A stretch of DNA of 36,751 bases from positions 1 to 36,751 of the forward strand of contig NZ_BGJX01000034.1 in the NCBI RefSeq assembly GCF_009811655.1, given 5' to 3'. Source of the DNA: Methylosinus sp. Ce-a6 (GTDB lineage Bacteria; Pseudomonadota; Alphaproteobacteria; Rhizobiales; Beijerinckiaceae). The notes below the pieces were generated by a model. The model did not search any database. It saw only the letters and a list, made by a program, of their open reading frames with translations, and was not told where the DNA came from. Shown here piece after piece: positions 8,031 to 16,560 of this stretch (its first letter is position 1; each line of letters starts with the position of its first letter). Position numbers and translations under genes: made by a program.

Positions 8031-8324
8031 ATGTCCCGCCGTTGCGAACTGACCGGCAAAGGCGTGCAGACGGGCAATCTCGTCAGCCACTCCAACCGCA
8101 AGACGCGCACCCGCTTTCTGCCCAATCTGGTCAATGTGACGCTCTCTTCGGAGACGCTGGCGCGCTCCGTGCGGCTGCGCGTCTCGGCGGCGGCGCTGCG
8201 CTCGGTCGAGCATCGCGGCGGGCTGGACGGGTTCCTCGTCAAGGCGCGCGACACGGAGCTCTCCGACGACGCCCGCGCGCTGAAGCGCGAGATCGTCAAG
8301 AAGCTCGCCGTCGCGAGCGCCTGA
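8031..8324 (+). CDS. rpmB: 50S ribosomal protein L28
   Basis: L28 is a small basic protein of the large ribosomal subunit. The 97-residue product begins MSRRCELTGKGVQTGN and continues with VSHSNRKTRTRFLPNL, both signatures of bacterial L28, and has the C-terminal helix of alphaproteobacterial members. The ATG at 8031 is preceded by AAAGGAAAA. A GC-rich hairpin follows 31 bp after the stop. In many Rhizobiales rpmB lies near the cobalamin chelatase genes, as it does here. Confidence 0.98.
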   Translation: MSRRCELTGKGVQTGNLVSHSNRKTRTRFLPNLVNVTLSSETLARSVRLRVSAAALRSVEHRGGLDGFLVKARDTELSDDARALKREIVKKLAVASA

Positions 8325-8355
8325 CGCCAGCGAAGCGATCACGACATAAAATAGA

Positions 8356-8380
8356 CCCCGCGCCCGAAAAGAGCGCGGGG
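8356..8380 (+). terminator. Hairpin after rpmB
   Basis: CCCCGCGC (8356-8363) and GCGCGGGG (8373-8380) form a perfect 8-bp stem with a nine-nt loop, 31 bp after the rpmB stop. There is no T tract, as is common for hairpin terminators in GC-rich alphaproteobacteria. Confidence 0.65.
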
Positions 8381-8452
8381 CCGTTGCTGTTTGGCCGCCC
8401 TTGTCGACGCGAGCCCTGAAGACGCGCGCCGGCAATCGCTCCGGGCGGCGTG

Positions 8453-8602
8453 TCAGCCCCAGATCGACAAAGCTACGCTGAGCAGCAGGGGAAGGGAGGC
8501 CAGCGAGAAGATCGCGGCGACGCACAGAACCCTCTGGACGTCGAGCGGCTCATAGGACGCCGCGGGCAAACCCGCCTTTCGAACTTTGCCAAAGGAAATC
8601 AT
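8453..8602 (-). CDS. Small single-pass membrane protein of 49 residues
   Basis: An ATG at 8602 with GAGGGAG six nt upstream opens a short frame ending at the TGA at 8453. The product has a basic N-terminus (MISFGKVRKAGLPAASYEP), a short acidic linker, and one hydrophobic helix from about residue 25 to 47 (RVLCVAAIFSLASLPLLLSV). The good ribosome binding site and the clean membrane segment argue that it is real. It lies between rpmB and cobT, in the same direction as cobT and 192 bp downstream of it. The function is unknown; single-pass proteins of this size often modulate larger membrane partners, but nothing here shows one. Confidence 0.6.
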   Translation of the reverse strand: MISFGKVRKAGLPAASYEPLDVQRVLCVAAIFSLASLPLLLSVALSIWG

Positions 8603-8794
8603 ACGCAACTCCCTCGTCACTCTCGGGCGGCCGATCGCTCGGACGTCCGATCGTCACTTCACGCGCACCACACGGTCGCGCCGAAATATTAATGCAACAG
8701 CCGCCCTGAAGGTTCCCGCCGCCAACTCGGTTTCGGCGCGGTCGAGCGCTGGGTGAAATTAACCCGATCTAAACTTCTTCACCATTCCGGTGAA

Positions 8795-10714
8795 TCACTC
8801 AGCAAGGGCGTGGACCCGCGGGCGCGGCGCGACTCGCTGCGGCGCGGGCGAGGGGCCGGCGTTCTCGCTGAACAATTCGGCGAGCTTCTCCGTCATCGCG
8901 CCGCCGAGCTCCTCGGCGTCGACGATCGTCACCGCGCGCCGATAGTAGCGCGTCACGTCATGGCCGATGCCGATGGCGATGAGCTCGACCGGCGACTTGG
9001 TTTCGATCTCCTGAATGACATGCCGCAAATGGCGCTCGAGGTAATTGCCGGGATTGACGGAGAGGGTGGAGTCGTCGACCGGCGCGCCGTCGGATATCAT
9101 CATCAGAATGCGCCGCTGCTCCTGGCGCGCCAGCAGGCGGCGATGCGCCCAATCGAGCGCCTCGCCGTCGATATTCTCCTTCAACAGGCCCTCGCGCATC
9201 ATCAGGCCGAGATTTCGGCGCGCGCGCCGCCAAGGGGCGTCGGCGGCCTTGTAGATGATGTGGCGAATATCGTTGAGGCGGCCGGGGTTCGGCCTCTTGC
9301 CGTCGGCGATCCAGGTCTCGCGCGACTGCCCGCCCTTCCAGGCCTTGGTGGTGAAGCCCAAAATCTCGACCTTCACGCCGCAACGCTCCAGCGTGCGGGC
9401 GAGAATGTCGGCGCAGGTCGCCGCCACGGTGATCGGCCGGCCGCGCATCGAGCCGGAATTATCGAGGAGCAGCGTGACGACCGTGTCGCGGAAATTCGTG
9501 TCCTTCTCGCGCTTGAAGGAGAGCGGCTGCTGCGGATCGATGACGACGCGCGGCAGACGCGCGGGATCGAGCATTCCCTCCTCGAGATCGAACTCCCAGG
9601 CGCGGTTCTGCTGCGCCATCAGGCGGCGCTGCAGGCGATTGGCGAGCCGTCCCACGACAGAGGAGAGATGCGAGAGCTGCTTGTCGAGATAGGAGCGCAG
9701 GCGGTCGAGCTCCTCCGTGTCGCAGAGCTCCTCGGCCTTCACGATCTCGTCGAAGCGCGTCGTATAGGCGCGATAATCGCCGCCGGAGCGGTCGGCGGAA
9801 GTGACCTGCGGCCGGCGCGTCTCCATCGCTTCGTCTATGTCGCCGGATTCGATCTCTTCCAGCATGTCGCTGTCGAGGACCTCCGCCGCTTCGCTCTCGC
9901 CCTTCTCGAGCGCTTCCTCCGAGGCGGTGGCGGTCTCCATCTCGGAGGAGCCCGATTGCTTCTCCTCCTCGGTCTCCTCGCCCTCGGCCTCGTCCGGATT
10001 TTGCGGCTGGTCCTCGCTCGGCTCCTCGGCGTCCTCCTCGCCGCCGGCGCTCTCGCCCTCGAGCTCGAGCGCCGCGAGCAGGCGATGCGCGAGCTGAGCG
10101 AAGCCGCGCTGATTCTCGATGGCGCCGGCGAGCTTGTCGAGATCGCCGCCGGCGCGCTCCTCGATCCAGGGCCGCCAGAGATCGACGATCTTCTGGCCAT
10201 GCGGCGGCGGCGCCATGCCGGTGAGACGCTGGCGGGCGATGAGCGCCAGGGCCTCCTCGAGCGGCGCGTCCTCGCGGACCTCGATCTCCGAGAAACGCGC
10301 GCGCTGATAGCGATCGTCGAGCATGGCCCCGATATTGGCGGCGACCCCGTCCATGCGGCGGGAGCCGATCGACTCGACGCGCGCCTGCTCCAAAGCGTCG
10401 AAGGCCGCGCGCGCGTCCGCCGTCTGCGGTTGCATCCGGCGATGGACGGCCTCGTCATGGCAGGCGAGGCGCAAAGCGATCGAATCGGCGTGGCCGCGCA
10501 CGATCGCCGCATCATGGGCGGTGAGCTTGCGCGGCGGCTCCGGCAGGCGCGCCTTGGCCTTGTCGTCTGCGCCCAGAAGCGCGGCCCGCTCCGGCGAAAA
10601 GGACACCTCGAGCTCCGAACGCTTCGCCATGGCGCGCATCGCGCCGGCGACGGCGCGCTTGAACGGCTCCTGCGGAGCCTCCTTGGGCGTGGCTGCTTTG
10701 CGATTGGATGCCAT
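8795..10714 (-). CDS. cobT: Aerobic cobaltochelatase subunit CobT
   Basis: CobT is the large subunit that, with the AAA+ subunit CobS, drives CobN to insert cobalt into hydrogenobyrinic acid diamide in aerobic cobalamin synthesis. The 639-residue sequence shows a folded N-terminal region, a long acidic low-complexity linker (about residues 215-300, Glu-rich), and a C-terminal VWA domain with the metal-ion-dependent adhesion motif D418-N-S-G-S422 and the ISDGAPVDDSTL loop. The start ATG at 10714 gives the normal length. In many Rhizobiales cobS lies directly upstream; here the upstream gene is instead a divergent GGDEF-EAL gene, so cobS must be elsewhere. Confidence 0.96.
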   Translation of the reverse strand: MASNRKAATPKEAPQEPFKRAVAGAMRAMAKRSELEVSFSPERAALLGADDKAKARLPEPPRKLTAHDAAIVRGHADSIALRLACHDEAVHRRMQPQTADARAAFDALEQARVESIGSRRMDGVAANIGAMLDDRYQRARFSEIEVREDAPLEEALALIARQRLTGMAPPPHGQKIVDLWRPWIEERAGGDLDKLAGAIENQRGFAQLAHRLLAALELEGESAGGEEDAEEPSEDQPQNPDEAEGEETEEEKQSGSSEMETATASEEALEKGESEAAEVLDSDMLEEIESGDIDEAMETRRPQVTSADRSGGDYRAYTTRFDEIVKAEELCDTEELDRLRSYLDKQLSHLSSVVGRLANRLQRRLMAQQNRAWEFDLEEGMLDPARLPRVVIDPQQPLSFKREKDTNFRDTVVTLLLDNSGSMRGRPITVAATCADILARTLERCGVKVEILGFTTKAWKGGQSRETWIADGKRPNPGRLNDIRHIIYKAADAPWRRARRNLGLMMREGLLKENIDGEALDWAHRRLLARQEQRRILMMISDGAPVDDSTLSVNPGNYLERHLRHVIQEIETKSPVELIAIGIGHDVTRYYRRAVTIVDAEELGGAMTEKLAELFSENAGPSPAPQRVAPRPRVHALAE

Positions 10715-10977
10715 GGGAGTCCGTTCGATCTCTTTGCGCCCGCCTCCTGGGCGAGCGGTCCTTATAGCCTATGTCGGATCGGCAGTTATGAAAATCGGGG
10801 ACGAGAAGCTCGGACAGCGCAATCCTGCGGACAAAAACTTTCGTATTATTATCAATATATTGAGCGATTTTATGACGACACGGTGACACCGCCCGCATCT
10901 AAGCCATTGAAAATTTTACTGTTTTTTCAATGCTTGCCCTCACATTGTCGCATGTCGAAAGCCCAACGAGTCGAGCC

Positions 10978-13464
10978 ATGTTCAAGATTGCCTCTCATTA
11001 TGGCGTCTCCACCGAATTTCGCGATGTGGACGAGCTCTGCTTCAAATGGCAGGTCGAGGCTCCGACGAGAGGACTGCCGCTCTATGAACAGATCGCTCTC
11101 GGCAGTCTCGGCCGTCTCGCCGACGATGTTGCGCTCGCCGGACGCGGGAACGACGGCGAATATGAATTTCTCTACGCCGGCGGCGCCTTCGAGGCCTGGC
11201 TCGGCGCTTCGGCGCGCGGTCTGCGGCTCGACCGGCTCGAGCGCAATTTTCGGGACGCGGTCGGCGGCGCGCTCGACGCCGCCGGCGCGCGCGGCGCGCC
11301 CGCGGCGACGGTCGCGCGCAGCATTCGCGACGGCATGGTCAGGACGCGCGAGATCGTCGCCTTTCCGCTGTCGAGCCGCTGGGGCGGCCCGCTCTTTTTT
11401 CTGTTCTCGCGTGAACGCGCCTCGAAATACGATCTCGTCGACGCGATCTATCGCGCGACCGACGACGGGCTGGCGACGCTCGCCGCCGTCCATGCCGGAA
11501 AGCGCATCGTCGATTTCGACATTGTGAGCCTCAACGCCAGCGCGAGCCGCCTGTTCGGCGGCGCGGAGCGCGATCTGCAATGGCGGCGCCTCAGCGAGAT
11601 CGTCCCCGCCTGGATGAGCAATGGAGCCTTCGAGCGGCTCTCAACCATTTTCCATTCGGCGATCGACGACACATTCGAGGTCGCTCATCACGCGGCCGAG
11701 GGCGGCGCTCGACATCTGCGGCTCGCCGCCGCGCCTATGGGCGATCTCGTCGCGGTGACGCTGACCGACGTCACCGAGCTCAAGGCGCGCGAGGCTTCGT
11801 TCCGCCTGCTGTTCGAGGGCAATCCGATGCCCATGTGGGTGCATGATCCGCAGACGCTGCGCATTGTCGCCGTCAATGACGCGGCGGTCGCCCATTACGG
11901 CTATTCACGCGAGCGGTTTCTCGCCTCGACTCTGTTCGATCTCTATGCGGAGGAGGAATGGGCGGCGGTGACGATCGCCCACGAAAATCCGGCGAACCGG
12001 CGTCCGTCCGACCGCATCTGGTCCAATCGCACGGCGGACGGGCGCGCGATCGAGGTGCAGAATTACGCGCGCGAGATCGCCTTCGATGACAGTCCGGCGA
12101 TTCTGCTCGCCATCGTCGACGTCACCGAGCAGCGCGAGCAGGCCGCCCGCATCGCCCATCTCGCCCATCATGATCCGCTCACCGGACTCGCCAATCGCGT
12201 GCTGTTCCGCACGCGGCTGACCCAAGGCCTGCAGCGCCTCGAGAGCGCCGACGAGCGCCTCGCCGTGCTCTATCTCGATCTCGACGGCTTCAAGGATGTG
12301 AACGACGCCTTCGGCCATCCGATCGGCGACAGGCTGCTCGTCGCCGTCGCCGAGCGGCTGCGCCAGGCTCTCGCGCCCGGCGACATGGTGGCGCGCGTCG
12401 GCGGCGACGAATTCGCCATCGTGCAATTCGGCGCCGGCGCGCAGGAGGCCGACCGTCTCGCCGAGCGCGTCGTGACGGCGGTGAGCGTCGGCTATGAGAT
12501 CGACGGCCATGCGGTGGCCGTCGGCGCGAGCGTCGGCATATCGATCGCGCCCGTCGACAGCGCGGACGCCGATATTCTGCTCAAGAACGCCGACATCGCG
12601 CTCTATCGCGCCAAAGCCGACGGCCGCGGCCTGCATCGCTTCTTCGAGCCGGAAATGGCCGCTTCCATCCTCGTGCGGCGCGCGCTGGAGGCCGATCTGC
12701 GCCATGCGCTCATCGCCGGGGAATTCCAGGTCTACTATCAGCCGCTGGTCGACATAGCGACGTATCGCATCGTCGCCTCCGAGGCGTTGCTGCGCTGGTT
12801 CCACCCGGAGCGCGGCTTGGTCTCCCCCAATGAGTTCATTCCCCTCGCCGAGGAGACGGGCCTCATCGTCCCGATCGGCGAATGGGTGCTGCGCGAAGCG
12901 TGCCGCGAGGCGGCGAGCTGGCCGGAGCCGATCGGCGTCTGCGTCAATCTCTCTCCCGCGCAATTCCGCTCGCGCTCGCTGGCGCAGTCGGTTCTGTCGG
13001 CGCTGGCGACGAGCGGACTCGTACCGCAACGCCTCGAGCTCGAGATCACCGAATCCGTGCTGCTCGCCGAAAATCACGCCAATCTCGCCTTGCTGCACCA
13101 GTTGCGCGGCCTCGGCGTATGCATATCGATGGATGATTTCGGCACCGGCTATTCGAGCTTGAGCTATTTGCGCTCCTTTCCCTTCGACAAGATCAAGATC
13201 GACCGCTCCTTCGTGAAGGAGCTGCCGGAGAATCAAGAATGCGGGGCGATCGTGCGCGCGGTGGCGGGCATAGGCCAATGCCTCGGCGTCGCGACCGTGG
13301 CCGAGGGCGTGGAGACGCCCGAGCAGCTGGAGCGCCTGCGCGAGGAAGGCTGCACGCAGATGCAGGGCTTTCTGTTCAGCCGCCCGGCGCCGGCCGCCGA
13401 GCTGAGACGCATGCTCGTGAATGGCGGCGAACTATCGGCGGTAGCGGTCGTGAGCGCGGCGTGA
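10978..13464 (+). CDS. PAS-GGDEF-EAL cyclic-di-GMP signalling protein
   Basis: A soluble 828-residue signalling protein that can make and/or break the second messenger c-di-GMP. Order of domains: an N-terminal PAS-like region (about 15-140), a second sensory region (150-265), a PAS domain (about 273-390, NPMPMWVHD and VNDAAVAHYGYSRE), a GGDEF domain (about 395-555) with intact GGDEF at 475-479, and an EAL domain (570-825) with EAL at 602-604 and DDFGTGYSS. The inhibitory RxxD site before GGDEF reads APGD, so product feedback is probably lost. Both active-site signatures look intact, so the net activity cannot be told. The start is uncertain: ATG 10978 or ATG 10930, neither with a strong ribosome site. 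Confidence 0.92.
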   Translation: MFKIASHYGVSTEFRDVDELCFKWQVEAPTRGLPLYEQIALGSLGRLADDVALAGRGNDGEYEFLYAGGAFEAWLGASARGLRLDRLERNFRDAVGGALDAAGARGAPAATVARSIRDGMVRTREIVAFPLSSRWGGPLFFLFSRERASKYDLVDAIYRATDDGLATLAAVHAGKRIVDFDIVSLNASASRLFGGAERDLQWRRLSEIVPAWMSNGAFERLSTIFHSAIDDTFEVAHHAAEGGARHLRLAAAPMGDLVAVTLTDVTELKAREASFRLLFEGNPMPMWVHDPQTLRIVAVNDAAVAHYGYSRERFLASTLFDLYAEEEWAAVTIAHENPANRRPSDRIWSNRTADGRAIEVQNYAREIAFDDSPAILLAIVDVTEQREQAARIAHLAHHDPLTGLANRVLFRTRLTQGLQRLESADERLAVLYLDLDGFKDVNDAFGHPIGDRLLVAVAERLRQALAPGDMVARVGGDEFAIVQFGAGAQEADRLAERVVTAVSVGYEIDGHAVAVGASVGISIAPVDSADADILLKNADIALYRAKADGRGLHRFFEPEMAASILVRRALEADLRHALIAGEFQVYYQPLVDIATYRIVASEALLRWFHPERGLVSPNEFIPLAEETGLIVPIGEWVLREACREAASWPEPIGVCVNLSPAQFRSRSLAQSVLSALATSGLVPQRLELEITESVLLAENHANLALLHQLRGLGVCISMDDFGTGYSSLSYLRSFPFDKIKIDRSFVKELPENQECGAIVRAVAGIGQCLGVATVAEGVETPEQLERLREEGCTQMQGFLFSRPAPAAELRRMLVNGGELSAVAVVSAA

Positions 13465-13474
13465 CGTCTTGGTC

Positions 13475-13894
13475 CTACAATGGCAGCGACCGAAGCTTTA
13501 CGCTCTTGCCGATCGGGATTTCATGCATCGAAGGCGGAGCGATTAGCTCTGTCACCCTCTCGATCTCGGGCCATTTCCAGACGATGGTGGCGGCGACTTG
13601 GTGCAATGGGGTCCTCTCATACGCCGCAGCAAGCACGAAGCCATGAAGTTTCGCGCCACGCAAAGCGGCGCGTTCGGCTCGGTTCTTCAGGATCCGTCCG
13701 TCATCCGACACGAACACCCAGATTTCAGACTGCGCCCGCAAATAGTCGATCCATTCGAGGTCCGAGGAATGGCGGCCGTTGGGAAACCCCGGCACGTCCT
13801 TCATATGAAACGCTCGATGGCCGAATGAACCTATGAAACCGTCCAAGGTCGACGCCATCACCGGAGCGGTGCAATTGTCGAACAATATTTTCAC
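13475..13894 (-). CDS. PIN-like toxin of the VapC45 type
   Basis: A 139-residue protein that begins MKILFDNC, the first acidic strand of a PIN-like ribonuclease fold, and later shows DLEWIDYLRAQ and VFVSDDGRILKNRAER, which match the VapC45-type PIN-like family of putative mRNA- or tRNA-cleaving toxins. It starts with GTG at 13894, overlapping the TGA of the upstream gene by four bases (GTGA), the coupling expected for a toxin-antitoxin pair in antitoxin-first order. Its 3' end is ten bp from the end of the convergent GGDEF-EAL gene. Confidence 0.75.
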   Translation of the reverse strand: MKILFDNCTAPVMASTLDGFIGSFGHRAFHMKDVPGFPNGRHSSDLEWIDYLRAQSEIWVFVSDDGRILKNRAERAALRGAKLHGFVLAAAYERTPLHQVAATIVWKWPEIERVTELIAPPSMHEIPIGKSVKLRSLPL

Positions 13895-14583
13895 GCGGCG
13901 AGTCGCCGCGCGAGTTCGGCCTCGAAGTCGACTGCCCGCCTCATGGAAGCCAACGAAACGTCATAGGTTTTTGCAGCCTTCTCTATCCCTTCGCTCCGTG
14001 CGGCGGCGGCCAGCGCCGCTGTCGGAACGCTCGTCAATGCGTCGATCGGCTGACCGAAGGATCGCGCCGGATCGACGATTATGTTGGCCCGGCGACCGGC
14101 CGGCCACCACAGCAACGGGCTCCCTCGTTCGTCGAAGTCGACGGTCTTCAGCAAAGGATCGATGATGTGCTTGAACTCGTATTGACGGCGAAACAAATTC
14201 AATAGCTGCTCGCGCTCTTCGCCCTGCTCGTCTTTTTCGGCGACTCGCAGAAAAATATCGCGCCCATCCGTCCGAAACCGATCTGTCGAAAGCGGCCGCT
14301 CGTCGCCGATGATTTCTCGCGCGAGCCGAATGGCGGCCCGGACGCGCTGAGGCGAAACGCCATGGCTGATGAATTTCTCGGCGACGCGCGCTTCCATGAG
14401 ATCGCGGAACCCCAGATAGGTTCGACCATCGTCGAGATCGATCTGAGATTTCCAGAGCGGCTCGTAGTCCTGCTCTCCCGCGCGATGGCCGCGAAGCCAG
14501 CGAATGATCTTCCCGGGAGCGATATTGAGAAGGCGGCCCGCTTCCGCAGGGGTATAGAGCCCCACGCCAATCAGCTCGTCCAT
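13891..14583 (-). CDS. DUF433/VapB45-type antitoxin
   Basis: A 230-residue protein with an N-terminal MerR-like helix-turn-helix (LYTPAEAGRLLNIAPGKIIR) and a C-terminal DUF433-type helical segment (GIEKAAKTYDVSLASMRRAV), the arrangement of VapB45-like antitoxins. I chose ATG 14583 because GGGAGG lies five nt upstream; a GTG at 14643 would add twenty residues. It overlaps the toxin gene by four bp. The intergenic region just upstream contains four direct repeats that may be a transposon end, so this pair may border the mobile island. Confidence 0.75.
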   Translation of the reverse strand: MDELIGVGLYTPAEAGRLLNIAPGKIIRWLRGHRAGEQDYEPLWKSQIDLDDGRTYLGFRDLMEARVAEKFISHGVSPQRVRAAIRLAREIIGDERPLSTDRFRTDGRDIFLRVAEKDEQGEEREQLLNLFRRQYEFKHIIDPLLKTVDFDERGSPLLWWPAGRRANIIVDPARSFGQPIDALTSVPTAALAAAARSEGIEKAAKTYDVSLASMRRAVDFEAELARRLAA

Positions 14584-15041
14584 GCCGGCCTCCCGCGCCG
14601 CTATAGATTCAGCGCCAGGAGCTGCTGTCAATAGAGTTCTCACGCGCTCAGGCGCGGCAGTTTCGTGAAGCTCGTCTCGTCGGCCGATCCCGTATATCGA
14701 GCCAACTTAAAGCCGATTCGCGCAAAGGCCCAGTTTTCCTCGAATCCTGAAATCGAGACAGATTCAGAATCCAGCTTAAGAGTGACTCATCATCCAACAA
14801 TTCAAACTTAAAGGCGATTCTTGAGTAGAAAAGCCCAGAAATCCGGCCTTTTTTCGGCTCCAACCGATTCGGAAATCATTCCGCCACGTCCGCTAGCGGG
14901 CCTCATAACCGAGCTAGTCCACCTTAGAAGTGATTCGGGGCGGCCATCAGCTCATTGATATTTGAAGATAAAAAATCTCACCCACCGTGTACCGTTCGTT
15001 TTACCGACGCCTGACGCGAGGGGGCACGGGGCGGCAGGCCG
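14584..15041. repeat. Non-coding stretch with four 16-bp direct repeats (TnsB/TniA-like sites)
   Basis: Four copies of A-N-CTTA-R-R-R-S-N-GA-Y-TC lie at 14704-14719, 14773-14788, 14805-14820 and 14921-14936, all in the same orientation and irregularly spaced. Copy 4 (CTTAGAAGTGAT) is close to the TCAGAAGTGAT core of the repeats at the ends of Tn402/Tn5053-type elements. Spaced direct sites over about 230 bp resemble a Tn7-family left end with the element running to the right. A TGTCA at 14626-14630 could be the terminal trinucleotide, but I see no target duplication. A weak terminator-like hairpin with six T lies at about 14830-14855. No gene is visible here. Confidence 0.5.
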
Positions 15042-15325
15042 TCCGAGATCGAGGCGGAGGTCGAAGCCAACGTCGAGACCGTCTCCGCGCTGTTCGAGGC
15101 CCCCGACGCGGGGAGGAGCGCGCCTTCCCGACCGCCATCGTCCTTCCGGCCGGCGCCTGCGCCGACGAATTCCGCTGGTTCGACGACCTCGGGTGGCGAC
15201 CGATCCCCCGAGAGACCAAAGCCTTCCTTTCCGTCGCGGACGAGGACGGCTTCAAAGAGACGACCCTCGCCGCCGATGAACGGTTCCCCACGACGGCCGC
15301 AGCGGCGGTGGCGTTTCACTTCTGA
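15042..15325 (+). pseudogene. Remnant of an unknown gene, 5'-truncated and frameshifted
   Basis: From 15042 one frame reads SEIEAEVEANVETVSALFEAPD; after a shift near 15112 a second frame continues with EERAFPTAIVLPAGACADEF and ends at 15325. Both pieces look protein-like and would join into one protein if a base were added or removed. The first frame is closed by a TGA just upstream (near 15020) and has no start codon with a ribosome site. I do not recognise the family. It lies between the repeat block and the protease gene. Confidence 0.3.
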
Positions 15326-15344
15326 GGAATAAGGGCGTCTCCGA

Positions 15345-16235
15345 CTAAGTCTTCGAGCCCCTCGTAAACCGATCGACGACGTCGTCCGTATGATATGCCA
15401 GCGGGGGCGTGTATCGAAGTTCGCGTGGAAGGTGAAGAAGCGTGACGCACCAGTCATGCGCCTTGTAGCAGATTGTCGCTTCCTCAGTTTCCTCGGGAAA
15501 CCAAACCCCAGCAGGATGGACGGCATGCGCTCGCCCATCCGAATCATAATCACCTCGAACGGCCATTGATTCATCGGGCAGCATGAATGGCTCAGCGGAC
15601 GTACGGAAAAATCGTCGCGAATTCAGGGCGGGCCCGCTCGACCGCGACCAGAGCGCACCACCGTCCCGCGACACCACCAGAACGGCGCGCCTTTCCGTGT
15701 AATCCAACCATCGCAGGATCGCGGCGACGAGGGAAACGCCGTAGCGTTCCTTGCAGGCCAACAGATCCTCCAATGTCGGCTTTTCGGTTGGAGGAATTCG
15801 AGCTTTGAAGTCGTCGAACGGCATCAAAAGGTAGGCAGCGAATTCGTCGGCCTCCTTTTCGATCCCTTTGCCATTCCGACGCGTGACGACTTTTTCATCG
15901 CATTTTATGCCGTCGGGCAAATCATGCCTGTGAGCGAGGTAATGCCCGAACTCATGGGCGAGGGTAAATCTCTTTCGACCCTCTGATATCCCGGAATTGT
16001 TGTAGATTATGGCCCACCCGTCGCGCGGCTCGCCCAGAGGATAAAGAGCGCCTTCAAATCCGGGCAGACTTCCACCTTTTATCGCTTTCAGCGGATCCTT
16101 CGGGTACCGGCTCGCGGATACCTCCATGGCAATTTTCTCGACATCGACCGGGAAGCGATCCCCCGGCGCCGCCACCTCCCATAGAGCCGTCATATCCAAG
16201 GCCCATCGCACAGCCGTAAATTTCTTGTCGGACAT
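15345..16235 (-). CDS. ImmA/IrrE-type metallopeptidase, CapP-like
   Basis: A 296-residue zinc metallopeptidase of the M78/ImmA-IrrE family. The catalytic HEFGH is at residues 94-98 and the third ligand lies in IEKEADEFAAYLLMP near residue 128. Its start ATG (16235) overlaps the stop of the upstream helix-turn-helix gene as TGATG; a GTG one codon earlier is possible. In established systems such proteases cleave the repressor encoded next door after DNA damage or infection: ImmA with ImmR, or CapP with CapH in CBASS loci. Here the pair is divergent from the ubiquitin-type operon, so the likely job is inducing it. The extra C-terminal region (about 180-296) has no motif I recognise. Confidence 0.88.
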   Translation of the reverse strand: MSDKKFTAVRWALDMTALWEVAAPGDRFPVDVEKIAMEVSASRYPKDPLKAIKGGSLPGFEGALYPLGEPRDGWAIIYNNSGISEGRKRFTLAHEFGHYLAHRHDLPDGIKCDEKVVTRRNGKGIEKEADEFAAYLLMPFDDFKARIPPTEKPTLEDLLACKERYGVSLVAAILRWLDYTERRAVLVVSRDGGALWSRSSGPALNSRRFFRTSAEPFMLPDESMAVRGDYDSDGRAHAVHPAGVWFPEETEEATICYKAHDWCVTLLHLPRELRYTPPLAYHTDDVVDRFTRGSKT

Positions 16236-16555
16236 CACTTTTTCTGAATGATTTCGAGCATCTTCCGGATCTGCTCTTTCTGATCCGGCTCCATCGTCTG
16301 ATACTTTCTGAAAAATGCAATATCCGTCGCGTCGGCTTTTTCCTGCTGGCCGCTGGTGCCCATCAGATAATCGACGGTCGTGCCGAGCGCCTCTGCAATT
16401 TTCGTGAGCTTGTCAGCCGACGGTCGCGGCGGATTCTTGTTTTCCAGCTCCCAGATGTAGCTCTTGCTCGACCCGGAAAGTTCCGCGAGCTGCTCCAAGG
16501 TCAATTTCTTCTCTTTTCTCAGCGCCCGGATTTTTTCCCCAAAGGCGTTGCTCAT
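16235..16555 (-). CDS. XRE-family repressor, CapH-like
   Basis: A 106-residue regulator with a helix-turn-helix at residues about 7-62 (LTLEQLAELSGSSKSYIWEL, then ADKLTKIAEALGTTVDYLMG) and a short C-terminal tail rich in Lys, Glu and Gln that could carry the protease cleavage site or dimerise. The ATG at 16555 is preceded by GAGGA, and upstream there are two copies of GGTCCTCC on the plus strand. It is coupled to the downstream protease gene. The divergent intergenic region contains a 20-bp direct repeat that is a good candidate operator. The role as repressor of both transcripts is inference from the CapH/CapP analogy. Confidence 0.85.
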   Translation of the reverse strand: MSNAFGEKIRALRKEKKLTLEQLAELSGSSKSYIWELENKNPPRPSADKLTKIAEALGTTVDYLMGTSGQQEKADATDIAFFRKYQTMEPDQKEQIRKMLEIIQKK

Positions 16556-16560
16556 GACCC

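Noticed and set aside
8753..11527. Plus-strand open frame of 924 codons
   Set aside because: Antisense to cobT, whose motifs are unmistakable; the frame then runs into the GGDEF-EAL gene in the wrong frame.
11905..13278. Minus-strand open frame of 457 codons
   Set aside because: Antisense to the GGDEF-EAL coding region and without any family motif.
14704..14936. CRISPR array
   Set aside because: The repeats are short, degenerate and irregularly spaced (33-116 bp apart), and no cas genes exist in the window.
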